Source: Gammaproteobacteria bacterium (lineage in GTDB: Bacteria > Pseudomonadota > Gammaproteobacteria > GCF-002020875). Taken from it: a stretch of DNA of 41,737 nt. The stretch is from assembly GCA_013349825.1 (NCBI GenBank), contig DUYW01000008.1, positions 1 through 41,737 on the forward strand, read 5' to 3'. This document shows, in pieces, positions 33,014 through 41,737 of this stretch (positions are counted from its first letter, which is position 1; each line of letters opens with the position of its first letter). The notes beneath the pieces were generated by a model. That model did not search any database, was not told the origin of the DNA, and worked only from the letters and a program-made list of their open reading frames with translations. Both the position numbers and the translations under genes were made by a program.

Positions 33014-33601
33014 ATGTCGCTGATTCATGAGTTGATGGATGCGTTACGCTGCCTGCCGGGAGTGGGACCAAAATCTGCACAGCGTATGGCTTACCACTTT
33101 CTGGAACGTGACCGTGAAGGAGCCCTGCGGGTTGCCTCTGCAATTCAACAGGCCGTTGAAAAAGTAGGTCACTGTAAACAGTGTAGAACCTTGAGTGAGC
33201 AGACGCTTTGTACGCTCTGTGCCAACCCCAAAAGAGAGGATGCACAGCTTTGTGTAGTGGAAAACCCGATGGATGTATTGGCACTGGAGCAGTCTGCAAG
33301 TTACCGCGGACGCTACTTCGTGCTGATGGGGCATCTCTCCCCTCTGGATGGTATCGGCCCCAAAGAGCTGGGTCTGGAATTGTTAGCAGATCGGCTCAGC
33401 TGCGGTGAAGTTGAAGAGGTTATTCTGGCAACCAATACCACGGTAGAAGGGGAGGCAACCGCTCACTACATTAGTGAGATGGCACGCTCCAAAGGGGTGA
33501 AGACGACCCGTATCGCCCATGGTGTACCTCTGGGAGGGGAGCTGGAGTTTGTAGATAGCGGGACTTTAGGTCACGCAATTTCAGGACGACAGCTCTATTA
33601 A
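33014..33601 (+). CDS. recR: recombination mediator RecR
   Basis: 195 residues. A helix-hairpin-helix ([20 protein letters not shown]), a four-cysteine zinc site ([16 protein letters not shown]), a Toprim domain ([13 protein letters not shown] onward) and the C-terminal Walker-like part. RecR works with RecO and RecF to load RecA on gapped DNA. Confidence 0.97.
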   Translation: MSLIHELMDALRCLPGVGPKSAQRMAYHFLERDREGALRVASAIQQAVEKVGHCKQCRTLSEQTLCTLCANPKREDAQLCVVENPMDVLALEQSASYRGRYFVLMGHLSPLDGIGPKELGLELLADRLSCGEVEEVILATNTTVEGEATAHYISEMARSKGVKTTRIAHGVPLGGELEFVDSGTLGHAISGRQLY

Positions 33602-33668
33602 GAATAAACTGGAATTCTCTTTTATAAAGTTCGGTTTGGCGGCATACAGTCCATTTGCAGGGGAGTCT

Positions 33669-35042
33669 TTAATAGGTCCGAAAACGTAACTGCTCACTCA
33701 AGTTCAGATTGAGTTCCACTTCACGCCCTTCCATAAAGTCCGGATTGTGGCCATTGATGGTTGCCTGGATCTTGATCAACATACTCTGACTATCAAAGTC
33801 GACTGTTGCTTTTAGCCTCTTGTAGTGAAAGTTAGAGAGTGCCTGTAATGCTTGGTTGATACCTTGCTCTCCCAGTGAAATAGTGGGTGGATTGAAGCGA
33901 ATTACTCCACCGGATGGAGCGGCGTTGAGTGAACCATTTTGAATCTTCACTGCCCCTTGTTCGATGGTGATGGGTAGCTCTCCCCGGAGAGCTCCGCTGA
34001 TGTTGAGTGCATGGCTACCAGCCATTTTAAGCAATCTTGAGAGTTCGATCTGCTGCAGCTGTAAGGTTGCCTTGCCAGTATTCTGTTGGATGTTGATAGG
34101 GTGTAGGCTTCTAATCGTCCCTCCCAGCAGTTGGAATGAGAAGGTGCTGAGTTTTACTGCATGGAGTGGAGCGGTTGATGAGTCTGGTTTTATCTGCAAT
34201 GCGAGAGCGGTCTGGAGTTGGTCGATGGTCTCGGAGGAGCTACTTCCCACAGGGGGTAGTTCAATCTGCTGAATCGTTAGGGGGGCAATTGCCAGGCTGT
34301 ATACTCCAGGATTGCGGGGGTTGGGCTGAATGGTGAAAGGGGCTGAAAGATTATTGATGGTGCCTCCAAACTGCTCTAGCGTTACTTGATGGAGAGACCC
34401 CTGGATAGATTGAATTGCGTCCTGTAATGAAAAGGGTGGTGTGAGGTCACTTTCAAGTTCTGCAGTTATGGTGGCATTCCCCCGGTGTAGATTGAGATCT
34501 GGTAGTTCAATGCCTGCATTGGCAGCAAGCTGAGTCAATGATTGCAGGGGTTGCGGAGGAAGCTCAAGACGGGCAGAGAGATGGTATGGTGTGTAGTGAC
34601 CATCGTATAGGTTGATCATCAACAGTTGAGACTGGTAGCTGAGCTGTTGCAGGGTAAATTCATCCAACCACTGTTTCAGTAACTGGTTCAAGATCAATAA
34701 TAGGGGCCGTGAGTCAGAAGATGGAGCGCTCTGCAGTGCTGTCTCATCCATAACCTTGACTTGGCCTATAGCCAGAGACTGGATGCGACCTTGCGAGAGG
34801 GTATCGAGATCATAGTTAAATATCAGTGAACGGAGTTCAAAATTTCGTTCATTGGCGTGGTCCCGAAGCCTCACTGAATCGATCACCCATTGATGATGGT
34901 CGGGTGGCTTCAGCTTTAATTCGATTAGTTTATACTCACTACCCTGTAAGCCAAAGGCGATTAGAGGCTGCACATAGAACGGGAGAGTCCACCACAGTAG
35001 TGCGACCAGAGAGAAGAGGGCAAGTAACGTTCGTCCGAAAAT
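33669..35042 (-). CDS. ydbH: YdbH-like AsmA/TamB-type envelope protein, possible ATT start
   Basis: About 457 residues if translation begins at ATT 35042-35040. YdbH is a large periplasmic beta-groove protein that, with the lipoprotein YnbE and the chaperone YdbL, forms a bridge for phospholipid transport to the outer membrane. The beta-rich sequence and its place after ynbE and ydbL identify it. The first ATG/GTG-type codon is GTG 34973, which would cut off the hydrophobic anchor (LLALFSLVALLWWTLPFYV). No ATG, GTG or TTG exists upstream in this frame before a stop, but AGGA lies seven bases before ATT. E. coli YdbH is about 880 residues, so this is a short version, ending in the conserved VNLSEQLRF-like LNLSEQLRFRTY. 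Confidence 0.8.
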   Translation of the reverse strand: MFGRTLLALFSLVALLWWTLPFYVQPLIAFGLQGSEYKLIELKLKPPDHHQWVIDSVRLRDHANERNFELRSLIFNYDLDTLSQGRIQSLAIGQVKVMDETALQSAPSSDSRPLLLILNQLLKQWLDEFTLQQLSYQSQLLMINLYDGHYTPYHLSARLELPPQPLQSLTQLAANAGIELPDLNLHRGNATITAELESDLTPPFSLQDAIQSIQGSLHQVTLEQFGGTINNLSAPFTIQPNPRNPGVYSLAIAPLTIQQIELPPVGSSSSETIDQLQTALALQIKPDSSTAPLHAVKLSTFSFQLLGGTIRSLHPINIQQNTGKATLQLQQIELSRLLKMAGSHALNISGALRGELPITIEQGAVKIQNGSLNAAPSGGVIRFNPPTISLGEQGINQALQALSNFHYKRLKATVDFDSQSMLIKIQATINGHNPDFMEGREVELNLNLSEQLRFRTY

Positions 35043-35081
35043 AGTGGATTCCTGCGGTTTCCTGGTTCAGGAAGTTTTGGG

Positions 35082-35417
35082 TTACTTCTGTTTCCAATCA
35101 CCCTGGATCAATAACCAGCTCCCTTTGGGTAGTTTTTTAATGATTTTTGGTGCCATACGTTGACCGACCGTGGTGATTGTTAAATTATTTTTCTCAGCGA
35201 TATGTCGGTATTTATTGAGCCGTTTATGGTTGATCTCCTCGACTAGAGAGAGCACGCTCATGTTTTTAGAACGTGCCACCAGCAGCCCCTCGCTGTTCTC
35301 TCCAACAATTCCACGATTTCGAGCCTCACTGAGGTCTAAAGCGTAGAGTGATGTGGAACACAGCAGGGTGAGAATAAGAGCAAAAAGTTTTTTAGAGTGT
35401 TGATGTGTAGGTTTCAT
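35082..35417 (-). CDS. ydbL: YdbL-like periplasmic chaperone (DUF1318)
   Basis: 111 residues: a signal peptide (LFALILTLLCSTSLYA) and a small domain with ALDLSEARNRGIVGENSEGLL and INHKRLNKYRHIAEKNNL, matching YdbL. YdbL regulates assembly of the YdbH-YnbE bridge. It is 27 bases downstream of ynbE and 39 before ydbH in the same direction. Confidence 0.93.
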   Translation of the reverse strand: MKPTHQHSKKLFALILTLLCSTSLYALDLSEARNRGIVGENSEGLLVARSKNMSVLSLVEEINHKRLNKYRHIAEKNNLTITTVGQRMAPKIIKKLPKGSWLLIQGDWKQK

Positions 35418-35444
35418 AAAAAAGCCTGTGGATCGGTGGAGTGG

Positions 35445-35642
35445 TTAAAAGAGGTCTTCATCTTTATCCAGAAGGGACTCAAGGTCACGGTCTACTTTAA
35501 GCAGGATTTCATGTTCAATATTGACGTTAAGGTTGATAGTGATGGGTTTGTCGGGAGCTTCAACTTTTACAGTGGGACCGCAGCCCGTTAAGGTGAGTAC
35601 AGTCAGCAAGATAGCCAGTGGGCGTGGATGGGGGTGAATCAT
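35445..35642 (-). CDS. ynbE: YnbE outer-membrane lipoprotein
   Basis: 65 residues from ATG 35642, with AGGAGA upstream; an earlier in-frame start at 35675 lacks family support. The signal peptide ends in the lipobox LTGC, and the mature part KVEAPDKPITINLNVNIEHE matches YnbE. YnbE oligomers stack on YdbH to complete the bridge to the outer membrane. First gene of the operon ynbE-ydbL-ydbH. Confidence 0.93.
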   Translation of the reverse strand: MIHPHPRPLAILLTVLTLTGCGPTVKVEAPDKPITINLNVNIEHEILLKVDRDLESLLDKDEDLF

Positions 35643-35862
35643 AGAGTCTCCTAGAATAGGTACCCAATATACCATACAGTGAATGGCAGAGATGGAGGGA
35701 CAGCTTAAACGGATGCTGGGTGGTTTAGTTTTTTAGGTAGAGTGATATACTTTATTGAAATTAAAGAAGATGACAACAGATGTTTATCTGTTGGTAGTTG
35801 TGTTGATGGTGGAGTCAGACTCTACAATAAAGCCATAAAATTATCATGAGATGGAGGAATGA

Positions 35863-38046
35863 ATGAAGGTTAAAGACAGCTTTTGGGGGGCAATTGTTAT
35901 ATTGCTTTTGCTTGTCTGGCTTGTGGTTAGCTATACCCCAGAAACTGTTCAGCACTCCCAACTCTCACCGGGTACCTCTGCATTATTGGAGGCCTCCAAA
36001 AAAAGAGAGGGTGAAACTATCTGGGACTTACGTTTTGGGCACAATATTCCAGAGAGCAGTGCACTTCACAAAGCTGCGCTACGTTATGCCAAAGAGGTTG
36101 CTACAAAAACAGATGGCAAGGTTCGAATTACGGTCTTTCCTGCACAACAACTGGGTAATGATCATCAGATGGTTGAAATGGCACGTGCAGGTGAAATCGA
36201 TATCATTCTGACGCCAACCGCTAAACTCAGTGTTCCGGTACCTGCAATGCAGTATGCCGATCTCCCTTTCTACTTCTCATCACCGGATGAGCTCCATGCC
36301 ATGTTAGATGGTGAGCCGGGTAAAATGCTGCTTGAGCGGTTGAATGTCATTGATTTGGTCGGGGTAACCGTTTGGGATAATGGTTTTAAACATTTTACGG
36401 GTGATCGTCCATTGACGAAGCCTGCTGATTTTAGAGGACTTAATATTCGTACGATGAAAAGTCGAATCATTATGGAGCAGTTTAAATCGGTAGAGGCCAA
36501 CCCGATCCCTATCGATTTTCATGCAACACGCCAGGCACTTTCAGATGGTGTGGTGAATGGACAAGAGAACCCACTGACGGCTATTGTAAGTATGGGGTTC
36601 CATGAAGTGCAGTCTGACCTCACGATAAGCAACCATGCCTATTTGGGGTATGTATTCTCCTTAAGTAGCAAGTTACTCGACAGGATGCCAATGGATATCC
36701 AGAATATTCTGATTGAGACAGCACAAGAGCTGACTCCATGGGAGCGTCAGCTGACTCATCAGGGGGAAGAGCGACTGTTGCAAATTGTTCGTGAAGCGGG
36801 TGTCCATATTCACCATCTTGAGCCGGAGGCTCAACAGCAATTTTCCCGGTTAACGGCACATATCCCTTCCCGTTTCGAGGAGGTGGTTGGGTCAGATCTT
36901 ATCTCCAAGACTGAAGAGTTGAAGTTACTAAGAGCAATTCAGGCGGGAGAGGAGTTACCTGTTATCATTGGATTGGATACGGATCTCTCGATGGATACAC
37001 GTACTTCGGGGTTAGCCATCAAGCGAGGAGCTTCAATGGCTATTGCCGAGGTCAATGCCAATGGCGGTGTCTTGGGTAGAAAACTGGTGCTGCTCACCAG
37101 GGACCATAAAGGGATTCCCAGTAAAGGGGTCTCCAATATCAAAAGTTTTGTTGCAGACCCCAATGTGGTTGCCGTTCTGGGGGGGCAGCAGAGTCCTGTT
37201 ATTATTCCTGAACTGCCACTGCTCCAGCAGGCAGGATTACCGCTGCTGGCAACCTGGTCATCAGCAGACAGGGTCGTGGAAAATGGTTATGAAAATAATG
37301 TAGTGTTCAGAGTCTCTGCCAATGACCGCTTAACAGCCCCTTTCATCATTGACTATGTGCTGAAGCATTACAAGAGACCGGCGATTATCCATGAGAACTC
37401 CATCTGGGGAGCCGGTAACTTACACAACATGGAGAACGCTCTTCAAGAGCGAGAGAGTCGGTTTGTTCGGGTCGAGGAGATTAATCGTGGACAGCAGACC
37501 TTCTCGTCACTTCTTACCCGTATAAGACAAGCTAAAGCAGATGTGATTTTAATGGTTGTAAAGCCCCTGGAAGGCAGTCTGTTGATTAACGCAATGGCGG
37601 AACACGCTTCACCACTTCCTGTAGTCTCCCACTGGGGGGTTACCGGAGGTCACTTCTGGAAAGAGAATCGCGAAGCATTGAAAGTGGTCGATCTCAGTTT
37701 TTTCCAGACGGTGTTGCTGGATGAGTCAAACCGATTGCAGGCCAAGAAGCTGGTGCAGCGATTCCATCAACTCTATACGATTCCAGGAGAACATGACTAT
37801 ATTGATGCTCCAACCGGCATGGTACATGCTTATGATCTGGTTCATCTGCTTGCGTTGGCGATTGAGCAGGCAGGTACTACCTCACGCAGCGCAGTGCGCT
37901 CTGCGTTGGAAAATCTTCCCCTTTATGAGGGGGTAGCCAGAAAATATGCGCCTGCCTTTACAGTCGAGGATCATGATGCGCTGGATCAGGGAGATTACCA
38001 CATGGCTCGTTATAATGATCAAGGTTCGATTGAAGCGGTACGCTAA
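35863..38046 (+). CDS. fusion of a TRAP-type (DctP) and an amino-acid-type (Peripla_BP_6) periplasmic binding protein
   Basis: 727 residues. An N-terminal membrane anchor or signal (about 8-24), then a DctP-type TRAP solute-binding domain (about 54-345, with LPFYFSSPDELHAML and RGLNIRTMKS), and a second, unrelated Leu/Ile/Val-binding-type domain (about 363-715, with AIKRGASMAIAEVNANGGVL and PNVVAVLGGQQSP). There are no TRAP or ABC permease genes nearby. It is 30 bases ahead of a hybrid histidine kinase, so it probably senses one or two ligands and passes the signal to that kinase rather than transporting. The start ATG 35863 follows GGAGGA. Confidence 0.9.
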   Translation: MKVKDSFWGAIVILLLLVWLVVSYTPETVQHSQLSPGTSALLEASKKREGETIWDLRFGHNIPESSALHKAALRYAKEVATKTDGKVRITVFPAQQLGNDHQMVEMARAGEIDIILTPTAKLSVPVPAMQYADLPFYFSSPDELHAMLDGEPGKMLLERLNVIDLVGVTVWDNGFKHFTGDRPLTKPADFRGLNIRTMKSRIIMEQFKSVEANPIPIDFHATRQALSDGVVNGQENPLTAIVSMGFHEVQSDLTISNHAYLGYVFSLSSKLLDRMPMDIQNILIETAQELTPWERQLTHQGEERLLQIVREAGVHIHHLEPEAQQQFSRLTAHIPSRFEEVVGSDLISKTEELKLLRAIQAGEELPVIIGLDTDLSMDTRTSGLAIKRGASMAIAEVNANGGVLGRKLVLLTRDHKGIPSKGVSNIKSFVADPNVVAVLGGQQSPVIIPELPLLQQAGLPLLATWSSADRVVENGYENNVVFRVSANDRLTAPFIIDYVLKHYKRPAIIHENSIWGAGNLHNMENALQERESRFVRVEEINRGQQTFSSLLTRIRQAKADVILMVVKPLEGSLLINAMAEHASPLPVVSHWGVTGGHFWKENREALKVVDLSFFQTVLLDESNRLQAKKLVQRFHQLYTIPGEHDYIDAPTGMVHAYDLVHLLALAIEQAGTTSRSAVRSALENLPLYEGVARKYAPAFTVEDHDALDQGDYHMARYNDQGSIEAVR

Positions 38047-38076
38047 AGTACAGTTTCTGATGCCGGGTTACTGCCT

Positions 38077-41000
38077 ATGAAAAATGTTATTTCAACCAAT
38101 AAGAGTCTGAAACGGAATCTGACGCGGCAGGTTGCCCTTTTTGTGGCGACAGTGATGGTGTTGGTGACACTGTTGATCTCGGTAATGCTGAATAATGCTC
38201 TGACCGTGCAGATGAAAGGGGCGTTGCAGAATATGGCGCGCTCCTCTGAACTGTTGCTGGAGCAGCGTATCTCCTACCTGGTAGAGAATATTGAGCGCTT
38301 GTCGGAGAACCATATTGTAGTGAATGGGCTGTTATCGGTAGAGAGCATTCAGGATGACCTGCTAAAACTGGTTGAGAACTTCTCTTCCGGGAGAGATGTA
38401 ACCTCATTTGTGTTGGTTGATTTCGATGGGCGGGTAGTGTTTCAAAATGGGCGGGATACAGAGGTCGACTACAATAGTTTTCGTGGACTGCGTACAGCAC
38501 TGGCACGGGGCAAACAGGCGCTGTTTGTAGATGCAGCGAGAACAAAGCTGGTTATTGTGGCCCCTGTGAGCTACTACAATACAACACAGGGTGCAGTAGT
38601 GACCGAGTTTGATCTCAATAAGCTGGCGATGTATGGACTGCCGAGTCGTGAAGATGCCTACTTCATGCTTTATCACCAGGGAGAGGAGATTGTGTCACTT
38701 AATCGGGACCTATCCACCCGGTACATCTCGGAGCGATTGGTTACCCAGCAGCGTGCGCTATTGATGCGTAGTGCAAAATTATCACTGGAGATTGGTGTAC
38801 CTGAGTCTATTCACCGAAAATCAGTATGGGATGTCACTTTCCGCTTCCTGTTGGTGGGCGCGTTGTTTATTCTGGCGGCTGTACTGGTTGCAACTCGAAT
38901 TGGAGAGGGTATTTCCCGTCCAATACTGGAACTCTATAACCGCGTTTTACGTGCCAGTAGGGCACAGGATGTGCGTTGTAGTCCCATTGGAACCGGTGAT
39001 GAGCTGGAGGTGCTGGCCTCTGCCTTTGATGATCGTACTGCTGAACTCAGAGCGGTTCAAAGTGAGCTGGAAGAGCGTGTACGCCACAGGACTTTTGAAC
39101 TGTTATCGGCCAAAGAGGATTTGGAACAGAGTCAATCGGCTCTGGAGAAGGCGCAAGAGTTGGCCCATCTAGGGAACTGGATTTGGGAGATTCCTAATTT
39201 TGCCTTTTCCTGGTCTGAAGAGATGTATCGAATCTTTGGCTTTAATCCACAGGATAAGGAGATTTGCCGAGAAAGTTTTCTCTCCTGTGTCGAGGAGGCA
39301 GAACAGCATGTGATCCGTGAGCAGTTTGAACAACTTCTTACAGATCCCGATGCAGTGTTAAAAATTGAGTACCGAATCTATCGTTCAGATGGTGAAATTC
39401 GTTATGTGCAGGAGCAGGCGGTTGTCCACTTTGTGCATGGCTCTCCAATTCGTCTCATCGGAACTGTATTGGATATCACCGATCGCAAGCTCTCTGAGAA
39501 CAAAATTCGCGAAGCCAGTGCACTGGCAGAATCAGCCAACCGTGCAAAGTCAGATTTTCTTGCCAATATGAGTCATGAAATTCGCACCCCGCTGAACGCC
39601 ATTATTGGTATGAATTATCTTGCGCTACAGACTCACCTCAGTCCAAAACAGCATAATTATGTGGAAAAAGCACACCGTTCAGCTGAGACGTTGCTTGGGA
39701 TTGTGAATGACATCCTCGATTTTTCGAAAATTGAGGCGGGTAAAATGGATCTTGAAGAGCGGGAATTTAATCTTCAGGAGTTATTGGATAACTTGACCAA
39801 CCTGATCGGCATGAAGGCAGAAGAGAAGGGGCTGGAGTTTCTGTTTGATGTCTCGCCCGAAGTACCAACGGTTTTTGTGGGGGATCGGCTACGCCTTGAA
39901 CAGGTCCTGATCAACTTAGGGTTTAATGCAGTTAAATTTACTGAAGCGGGGGAAGTGGTGCTCTCTGTACGGCCTGGAGTGGTGCAGGATGACAGTATGG
40001 TGGTCCATTTTTCAGTACAGGATTCCGGTATTGGAATGAGCGCAGAACAGCAGGGGCGGCTGTTCAAATTCTTCTCTCAGGCAGATAGCTCAATTACCCG
40101 AAAATTTGGGGGTACCGGCCTGGGGTTGGCGATCTCAAAAAGCCTGGTTGAGATGATGGGTGGTGATATCACGGTTGAGAGTGAAGCGGGTTATGGCAGT
40201 AACTTCAAGTTTTCCGTGTTATTACCCTTTCGTGAAGAGATTGATCTCACTGTGGACCATCTCAACCTAAATGAAGTGACCAATAAACGGCTGCTAGTGG
40301 TGGATGATAGTGCGATTGCGCGTGAGGTGTTGGGGAACCTCTTAAGCTCTATAGGGTTTGAGGTGAGTTTTGCAGAGGGGGGCGAGTCTGCAGTGTCGAT
40401 GGTTCAGCAGTCAGTTGAAGCGCAAAAAGGGTATCATATTGTGTTAATGGACTGGAGGATGCCTGTAATGAACGGTCTTGAAGCAATCTCAACTATTCGT
40501 GCCTCTATTGATATAGCCGATCAACCCAAAATGATGTTGGTGACAGCTCATGATGTCTCTGAAGTGGCTGAGGAGTGGGGGTATCATGGGCCGGTGTTAA
40601 CCAAGCCGGTAACTCCTTTAACACTGTTTGATGCAATTATGGGGCTGTTGGGGCACCCTGAAAAACGCCACATCCAGTCGGATAATAAGGATGGGGAGCA
40701 GCGCAGTGCAGCGAACAGACTCTCTGGTGCACGAATTTTGCTGGTGGAGGATAATCTGATTAATCAGGAGTTGGCGGTGGATCTGTTGTCTGATGCCGGG
40801 ATTATGGTGCGTGTTGCAGGAAATGGTCAGGAGGCACTTGAGCTACTGGATGTCGAGAGCTTTGATGGGGTATTGATGGACCTGCAAATGCCGGTGATGG
40901 ACGGTTTGACCGCAATCCGGAAAATTCGCAGCCAACCCAAATTCAGTAAACTGCCGGTACTTGCAATGACTGCAAATGTGATGACTGGTGACCTGGAACG

Positions 41001-41737
41001 TGTACTCGATGCGGGTATGAATGACCTGATTGGTAAACCCATCAACGTAATGGGGATGTTTGAAACCATGGCGAAATGGATTGTTTCGGTGAGCCATCAT
41101 GAGGAAGAGACTTCAGCGCTGGTCATTGATCCACAGGGAGTGGTTGATCCCGCTACGCTCCCAAATCTTGACGGTATTGATTCTGCAAAGGGACTGAAGA
41201 ATAGTCATGGTAAGATTAAAACATGGCGTAAATTATTACGGCTGTTTCATGACGATCAGAGAGATTTTGTTGAGCGTTTCCGTTACCACCAGAAACAGCA
41301 GATGATGAAGGATATGATGCGTTTGGCACACACCCTGAAAGGTGTATCAGGAACCATCGGAGCCTATCAACTGAGTGATGCAGCACGCCTGTTAGAGGAG
41401 GCTTGTGGAGAAAAGATGGGACAGGATGCTATTGAACAGCGACTATTGGGTGTACAGTTACTGTTGAGACCGGTGGTTATGGTCCTGCATCAGTTTTTGC
41501 AGGATGATTCGACGGTTGGTCAGGAGGTTGTTGAGTTTGATCATGAGCTATTTTCTGATCAGCTGAATGAACTCTATCTACTGCTGCTAGAGGATAATAC
41601 CGATGCGGTCGATTCTGTGGATAATCTGTTGTTGCTGGTAGGGGGAAGCGGCTCGATTGGTGAGGCATTGAATCAGATTGAAAAATGTACCAGCCGTTTT
41701 GATTTTGAGGGGGGGCTTGTGCTATTGGAGCAGTTGG
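38077..41737 (+). CDS. hybrid sensor histidine kinase, runs off the window
   Basis: At least 1220 residues, C-terminus missing. Order: membrane segment 1 (about 19-41), periplasmic sensor region (about 42-250), membrane segment 2 (about 252-275), HAMP (about 280-335), PAS/PAC (about 361-468), HisKA with His500 in SHEIRTPL, HATPase (about 600-715, with NAVKFTEAG, DSGIGM and GGTGLGLAI), receiver 1 (738-860, Asp about 791 in LMDWRMP), receiver 2 (888-1005, Asp about 934 in LMDLQMP), HPt (about 1065-1150, His in AHTLKGVSG). The LVVDDS and LVEDN receiver motifs are intact. It makes an operon with the dual binding protein upstream. ATG 38077 is the first good start. Confidence 0.95.
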   Translation, partial: MKNVISTNKSLKRNLTRQVALFVATVMVLVTLLISVMLNNALTVQMKGALQNMARSSELLLEQRISYLVENIERLSENHIVVNGLLSVESIQDDLLKLVENFSSGRDVTSFVLVDFDGRVVFQNGRDTEVDYNSFRGLRTALARGKQALFVDAARTKLVIVAPVSYYNTTQGAVVTEFDLNKLAMYGLPSREDAYFMLYHQGEEIVSLNRDLSTRYISERLVTQQRALLMRSAKLSLEIGVPESIHRKSVWDVTFRFLLVGALFILAAVLVATRIGEGISRPILELYNRVLRASRAQDVRCSPIGTGDELEVLASAFDDRTAELRAVQSELEERVRHRTFELLSAKEDLEQSQSALEKAQELAHLGNWIWEIPNFAFSWSEEMYRIFGFNPQDKEICRESFLSCVEEAEQHVIREQFEQLLTDPDAVLKIEYRIYRSDGEIRYVQEQAVVHFVHGSPIRLIGTVLDITDRKLSENKIREASALAESANRAKSDFLANMSHEIRTPLNAIIGMNYLALQTHLSPKQHNYVEKAHRSAETLLGIVNDILDFSKIEAGKMDLEEREFNLQELLDNLTNLIGMKAEEKGLEFLFDVSPEVPTVFVGDRLRLEQVLINLGFNAVKFTEAGEVVLSVRPGVVQDDSMVVHFSVQDSGIGMSAEQQGRLFKFFSQADSSITRKFGGTGLGLAISKSLVEMMGGDITVESEAGYGSNFKFSVLLPFREEIDLTVDHLNLNEVTNKRLLVVDDSAIAREVLGNLLSSIGFEVSFAEGGESAVSMVQQSVEAQKGYHIVLMDWRMPVMNGLEAISTIRASIDIADQPKMMLVTAHDVSEVAEEWGYHGPVLTKPVTPLTLFDAIMGLLGHPEKRHIQSDNKDGEQRSAANRLSGARILLVEDNLINQELAVDLLSDAGIMVRVAGNGQEALELLDVESFDGVLMDLQMPVMDGLTAIRKIRSQPKFSKLPVLAMTANVMTGDLERVLDAGMNDLIGKPINVMGMFETMAKWIVSVSHHEEETSALVIDPQGVVDPATLPNLDGIDSAKGLKNSHGKIKTWRKLLRLFHDDQRDFVERFRYHQKQQMMKDMMRLAHTLKGVSGTIGAYQLSDAARLLEEACGEKMGQDAIEQRLLGVQLLLRPVVMVLHQFLQDDSTVGQEVVEFDHELFSDQLNELYLLLLEDNTDAVDSVDNLLLLVGGSGSIGEALNQIEKCTSRFDFEGGLVLLEQL

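Noticed and set aside
1-41737. tRNA genes or a phage attachment site at the borders of the magnetosome cluster
   Set aside because: No cloverleaf-like sequence or tRNA 3' end duplication was noticed on either side; a tRNA-specific scan was not possible.

Overview
This window is a chromosomal segment of a magnetotactic gammaproteobacterium. The lineage is suggested by the gene run ndk-rlmN-pilW/F-rodZ-ispG-hisS-yfgM-bamB-der, by ffs-dnaX-ybaB-recR, and by a ynbE-ydbL-ydbH operon, all typical of Gammaproteobacteria. The magnetotactic lifestyle is read from a compact magnetosome gene cluster at about 0.8-16.8 kb. I cannot name a species from the sequence alone.

Region 1 (1-650): a possible insertion-sequence end and a receiver-only response regulator. 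Region 2 (808-16823): the magnetosome cluster, all on the + strand, in the order mamL, mamM, mamO, mamA, mamQ, mamR, mamB, mamS, mamT, mamD, mamF, (terminator), mamH, mamI, mamE, a lysine-rich/acidic gene in the mamJ position, mamK, (terminator). Compared with the alphaproteobacterial order mamHIEJKLMNOPAQRBSTU, the H-I-E-J-K block lies at the end, mamD and mamF are built into the cluster, and mamN, mamP and mamU are not present. The genes cover the known steps: membrane invagination and protein sorting (mamI, L, Q, B, A, E), iron import (mamM, B, H and the MamO C-terminus), redox control by magnetochrome proteins (mamE, mamT), crystal maturation (mamS, mamD, mamF, mamE) and chain alignment (mamK and possibly the mamJ-position protein).

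Region 3 (16.9-21.0 kb): cluster border with a possible 40-aa membrane protein, an IS66-like MITE, an unknown basic membrane protein, a rubredoxin, a second receiver-only regulator related to the first, and two unknown alanine-rich coiled-coil proteins on the minus strand. Region 4 (21.1-33.6 kb): housekeeping genes, interrupted by a histidine-kinase relic before the 4.5S RNA gene and by a second MITE copy, with an exact 8-bp target duplication, between dnaX and ybaB. Region 5 (33.7-35.6 kb): the ynbE-ydbL-ydbH envelope operon on the minus strand; ydbH apparently lacks a standard start codon. Region 6 (35.9-41.7 kb): a two-gene signalling module in which a fusion of two different periplasmic binding proteins precedes a large hybrid histidine kinase that runs off the window.

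Functions of mam genes come from known families (Magnetospirillum literature); assignments here rest on reading the translated sequences, not on database searches.
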